Assembly (NCBI GenBank): GCA_028713915.1
Contig: JAQTNK010000025.1
Span: forward strand, 1 to 54,709
Length of the DNA stretch: 54,709 nt
DNA from: Rhodocyclaceae bacterium
GTDB taxonomy: Bacteria > Pseudomonadota > Gammaproteobacteria > Burkholderiales > Rhodocyclaceae
Reading direction: 5' to 3'
The notes beneath the pieces are model-generated. The model was not told the DNA's origin. It made no database searches and was given only the letters and a program-made list of their open reading frames with translations. The position numbers were made by a program, and so were the translations under genes. Shown here in pieces: positions 53,073 through 54,709 of the stretch. Position 1 is the stretch's first letter. The number at the start of each line of letters is the position of its first letter.

Positions 53073-53554
53073 TGGCCATGAACCGCCGTCAATTCTTCGC
53101 CGACGCCGCGGCTGCCGGCTTTGCCTTCACGCCGCTGGCGGCGCTGCTCGCCGGCTGCGCCGGCAAGACCTTGCCGGAGGGCATGGTCGAGATCAAGTGG
53201 GACCGCGACACCTGCACGCGCTGCAGCATGGTGCTGTCCGACCGCCGCTTCGCCGCCCAGGTCTCCGGCGGCCCGAAGCATGCGAACTTCAATTTCGACG
53301 ACATCGGCTGCGCCGTCACCTGGCTGCAGGCGCAGCCCTGGGGCCGGGACGCCGCGACGCGCATCTGGGTCGCCGACGTCGCCAGCCGCGGCAATGCCGT
53401 GCAATGGCTCGACGCTCGCCACGCCCAATATGTCGGCGGCAAGCCATCGCCGATGGGCTACAACTACGGCGCCGTCGCCCTGGCGCAAGCGGGCAGTTTC
53501 GATTTCGACACCATGAGCGAGCATATCCTCGCCAAAGGGAAGCAAGAACCATGA
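53072..53554 (+). CDS. nosL: Copper chaperone lipoprotein NosL
   Basis: This 160-residue protein has an N-terminal RRQFF twin-arginine-like motif followed by a lipobox (LAALLAGCAG), then the NosL signature CTRCSMVLSDRRFAAQ, whose cysteine and methionine residues bind Cu(I), and a late GYNYGAVAL region. It delivers copper to the NosZ apoprotein in the periplasm. Start ATG at 53072 overlaps the nosF stop; ATG at 53078 is equally possible. It lies between nosF and nosY, unlike the more common F-Y-L order. Confidence 0.92.
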   Translation: MAMNRRQFFADAAAAGFAFTPLAALLAGCAGKTLPEGMVEIKWDRDTCTRCSMVLSDRRFAAQVSGGPKHANFNFDDIGCAVTWLQAQPWGRDAATRIWVADVASRGNAVQWLDARHAQYVGGKPSPMGYNYGAVALAQAGSFDFDTMSEHILAKGKQEP

Positions 53555-53645
53555 ATCGCCGAGAAGCACAGGCAGGGAGGAAACCCTTGTTCGTATCGCA
53601 CCTTTCGCGGCGTCGCTGCGCCATTGCGGCGAGGAGTTTTCACGC

Positions 53646-54473
53646 ATGAATCAACTCTGGCTCACTGCCAAGCTCGACATCGCCGAAACCCTGCGCGCGC
53701 GCTGGTTTCACATCTACACGCTGGTGTTCGGCGGCGTCGTCGCCTTGCTGTTCGTCTTCGGCCTCACCGAGTCGCGCGTGCTGGGCTTCATCGGCTTGTC
53801 GCGCCTGCTCGTCACCTATATCCAGCTGACCATGGCGATCCTGCCGATCTTCGTGCTCATCACGACGGTGCGCTCGGTGGCCGGCGACCGCGAGGCGGGC
53901 GTCTTCGAATACCTGCTGTCCTTGCCGGTGTCGCTTGCCGCCTGGTTCTGGGGCAAGATCGTCGGCCGCTACATCGTCATCTTCGCGCCGGTGTTCCTGG
54001 CCATGGTGGCCGCCGTCGTCATCGCCGTGTTCATGGGCGTCGAAGTGCCGTGGGACATGTTCGGCTACTACACCGCGCTGCTGGCGGCGATGTCCGCCTG
54101 TTTCCTCGGGCTGGGCATGCTGATCTCGGCGCTCACGCGCAGCACCGACATGGCGCAAGGCGCCGCCTTCCTGCTCTGGCTGACGCTGTTGCTGTTCCTC
54201 GACCTGATCCTGCTCGGCCTGATGATCCAGGGCAAGGTGGCGCCCGAAGTCGCCGTGGGCATCGCCCTAGCCAATCCCCTGCAGGTGTTTCGCACCGCCG
54301 CGCTGGCGCTCTTCGACCCGCAGCTGATCGTGCTCGGACCGTCGGCCTACCTGATCCTCGACACCTTCGGCGTCATGGGTTACAAGATCTTTGCCCTGGT
54401 CTATCCCTGCGTGCTGGGCCTGCTCAGCGCCGCCGCCGGTTACCAGGTGTTCCGCCGCGGCGACCTGCCGTGA
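53646..54473 (+). CDS. nosY: ABC transporter permease NosY
   Basis: This 275-residue integral membrane protein has about six helices and an ABC-2 type layout: RARWFHIYTLVFGGVVALLF, SLVTYIQL-like helix, EAGVFEYLLSLPVSLAAWFWGK, and the C-terminal LGLLSAAAGYQVFRRGDLP. It pairs with NosF. A GAGGAG site lies before the ATG. The 91 bp between nosL and nosY encode only a short arginine-rich frame that is not convincing as a gene. Confidence 0.94.
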   Translation: MNQLWLTAKLDIAETLRARWFHIYTLVFGGVVALLFVFGLTESRVLGFIGLSRLLVTYIQLTMAILPIFVLITTVRSVAGDREAGVFEYLLSLPVSLAAWFWGKIVGRYIVIFAPVFLAMVAAVVIAVFMGVEVPWDMFGYYTALLAAMSACFLGLGMLISALTRSTDMAQGAAFLLWLTLLLFLDLILLGLMIQGKVAPEVAVGIALANPLQVFRTAALALFDPQLIVLGPSAYLILDTFGVMGYKIFALVYPCVLGLLSAAAGYQVFRRGDLP

Positions 54474-54507
54474 GCCGCCCCACATCAACCCGCCCTTGGG
54501 ACAGACG

Positions 54508-54709
54508 ATGAAAACTTCGACTTTACTGCTCTTGATCGCCTTGGCGGCGTCCGCCGCCAACGCCGCCGATGCCGTTGCCGACCCCGGCCTGGCGGCGGTG
54601 CAGAACCTGGGCAGGATCAACGGCCAGGCGCTGGCGTGCAGCGAGCAGGACGTCGCCGCGCGCGCCAAGCAACTGATGCTGGCCCATGCGCCGCGGACTT
54701 CGCAATACG
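54508..54709 (+). CDS. Secreted protein of unknown function, N-terminal part (runs off window)
   Basis: Only 67 residues are visible. A Sec signal (TSTLLLLIALAASAANAADA) is followed by a soluble helical stretch (LGRINGQALACSEQDVAARA) with a single cysteine. No family was recognised. It lies 34 bp after nosY on the same strand and is probably the last or a late gene of the nos operon. Its 3' end is beyond the window. Confidence 0.75.
   Translation, partial: MKTSTLLLLIALAASAANAADAVADPGLAAVQNLGRINGQALACSEQDVAARAKQLMLAHAPRTSQY

Noticed and set aside
53551-53649. Short frame starting MNRREAQAGRK between nosL and nosY
   Set aside because: Only 32 codons, arginine-rich, no convincing ribosome site or similarity, and it overlaps both neighbours.

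Overview
The window is about 55 kb of GC-rich, densely coding DNA with many ATGA start/stop overlaps. The gene content points to a denitrifying betaproteobacterium, probably of the Rhodocyclales: a large chemosensory cluster, an AcoR/AcoD acetaldehyde module, menaquinone synthesis, and a nitrous oxide reductase system of the Sec-exported (clade II, 'atypical') type with NosB, NosG, NosH and small c-type cytochromes but no nosR or nosX. The taxonomic guess is inference only; no rRNA or tRNA gene was recognised.

Layout. 1-9839 (+): chemotaxis and c-di-GMP signalling, namely an MCP tail, CheY-like receiver, STAS protein, CheA, MCP with a cysteine-rich PAS domain, CheW, and a PAS-GAF-PAS-PAS-GGDEF-EAL protein. 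9894-15242 (-): housekeeping and accessory genes (NYN-LOTUS protein, GNAT-like protein, CBS pair, MarC, zinc aminopeptidase lipoprotein, alpha/beta hydrolase). 15454-15945 (+): a small unknown gene, followed by the C-terminal remnant of a UPF0173-type hydrolase. 16164-21989 (-): a complete RND efflux operon. 22293-26028: acetaldehyde dehydrogenase and its divergent sigma-54 activator AcoR, with a -24/-12 promoter and dyad half-sites between them. 26290-28977 (+): a chemoreceptor with a nitrate/nitrite-sensing NIT domain preceded by a perfect FNR/Dnr box. 29028-35266: menE (+) convergent with menF-menD-menB-menC (-). 35309-37150 (-): an outer-membrane beta-barrel protein and a diheme cytochrome c.

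37398-54709 (+): the nos region. Two nosZ genes of equal length flank a three-gene signalling cassette: a hybrid histidine kinase with a CXXCH-bearing periplasmic domain, a receiver-HisKA_3 kinase, and a NarL-type regulator. The copies appear identical at the nucleotide level for about 2266 bp, ending exactly at the stop codon, but have unrelated first nine codons, leaders and promoters. Copy 1 has a perfect FNR-type box shared with the divergent cytochrome gene. Copy 2 has no such box but carries a 21-bp near-perfect palindrome. After copy 2 come two cytochromes c, nosB, nosD, nosG, nosH, nosF, nosL, nosY and the start of a secreted protein that runs off the window. A second FNR box lies before the diheme cytochrome, so the accessory genes probably have their own anaerobic promoter.

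Working model (inference): menaquinol made with the men genes is oxidised by NosG/NosH, electrons pass through the small cytochromes to NosZ, NosDFY and NosL supply copper and sulfur for the copper centres, and FNR/Dnr-type control co-ordinates respiration with the NIT chemoreceptor. The two nosZ copies look like one enzyme under two regulatory inputs, the second possibly tied to the heme-type sensor system between them.
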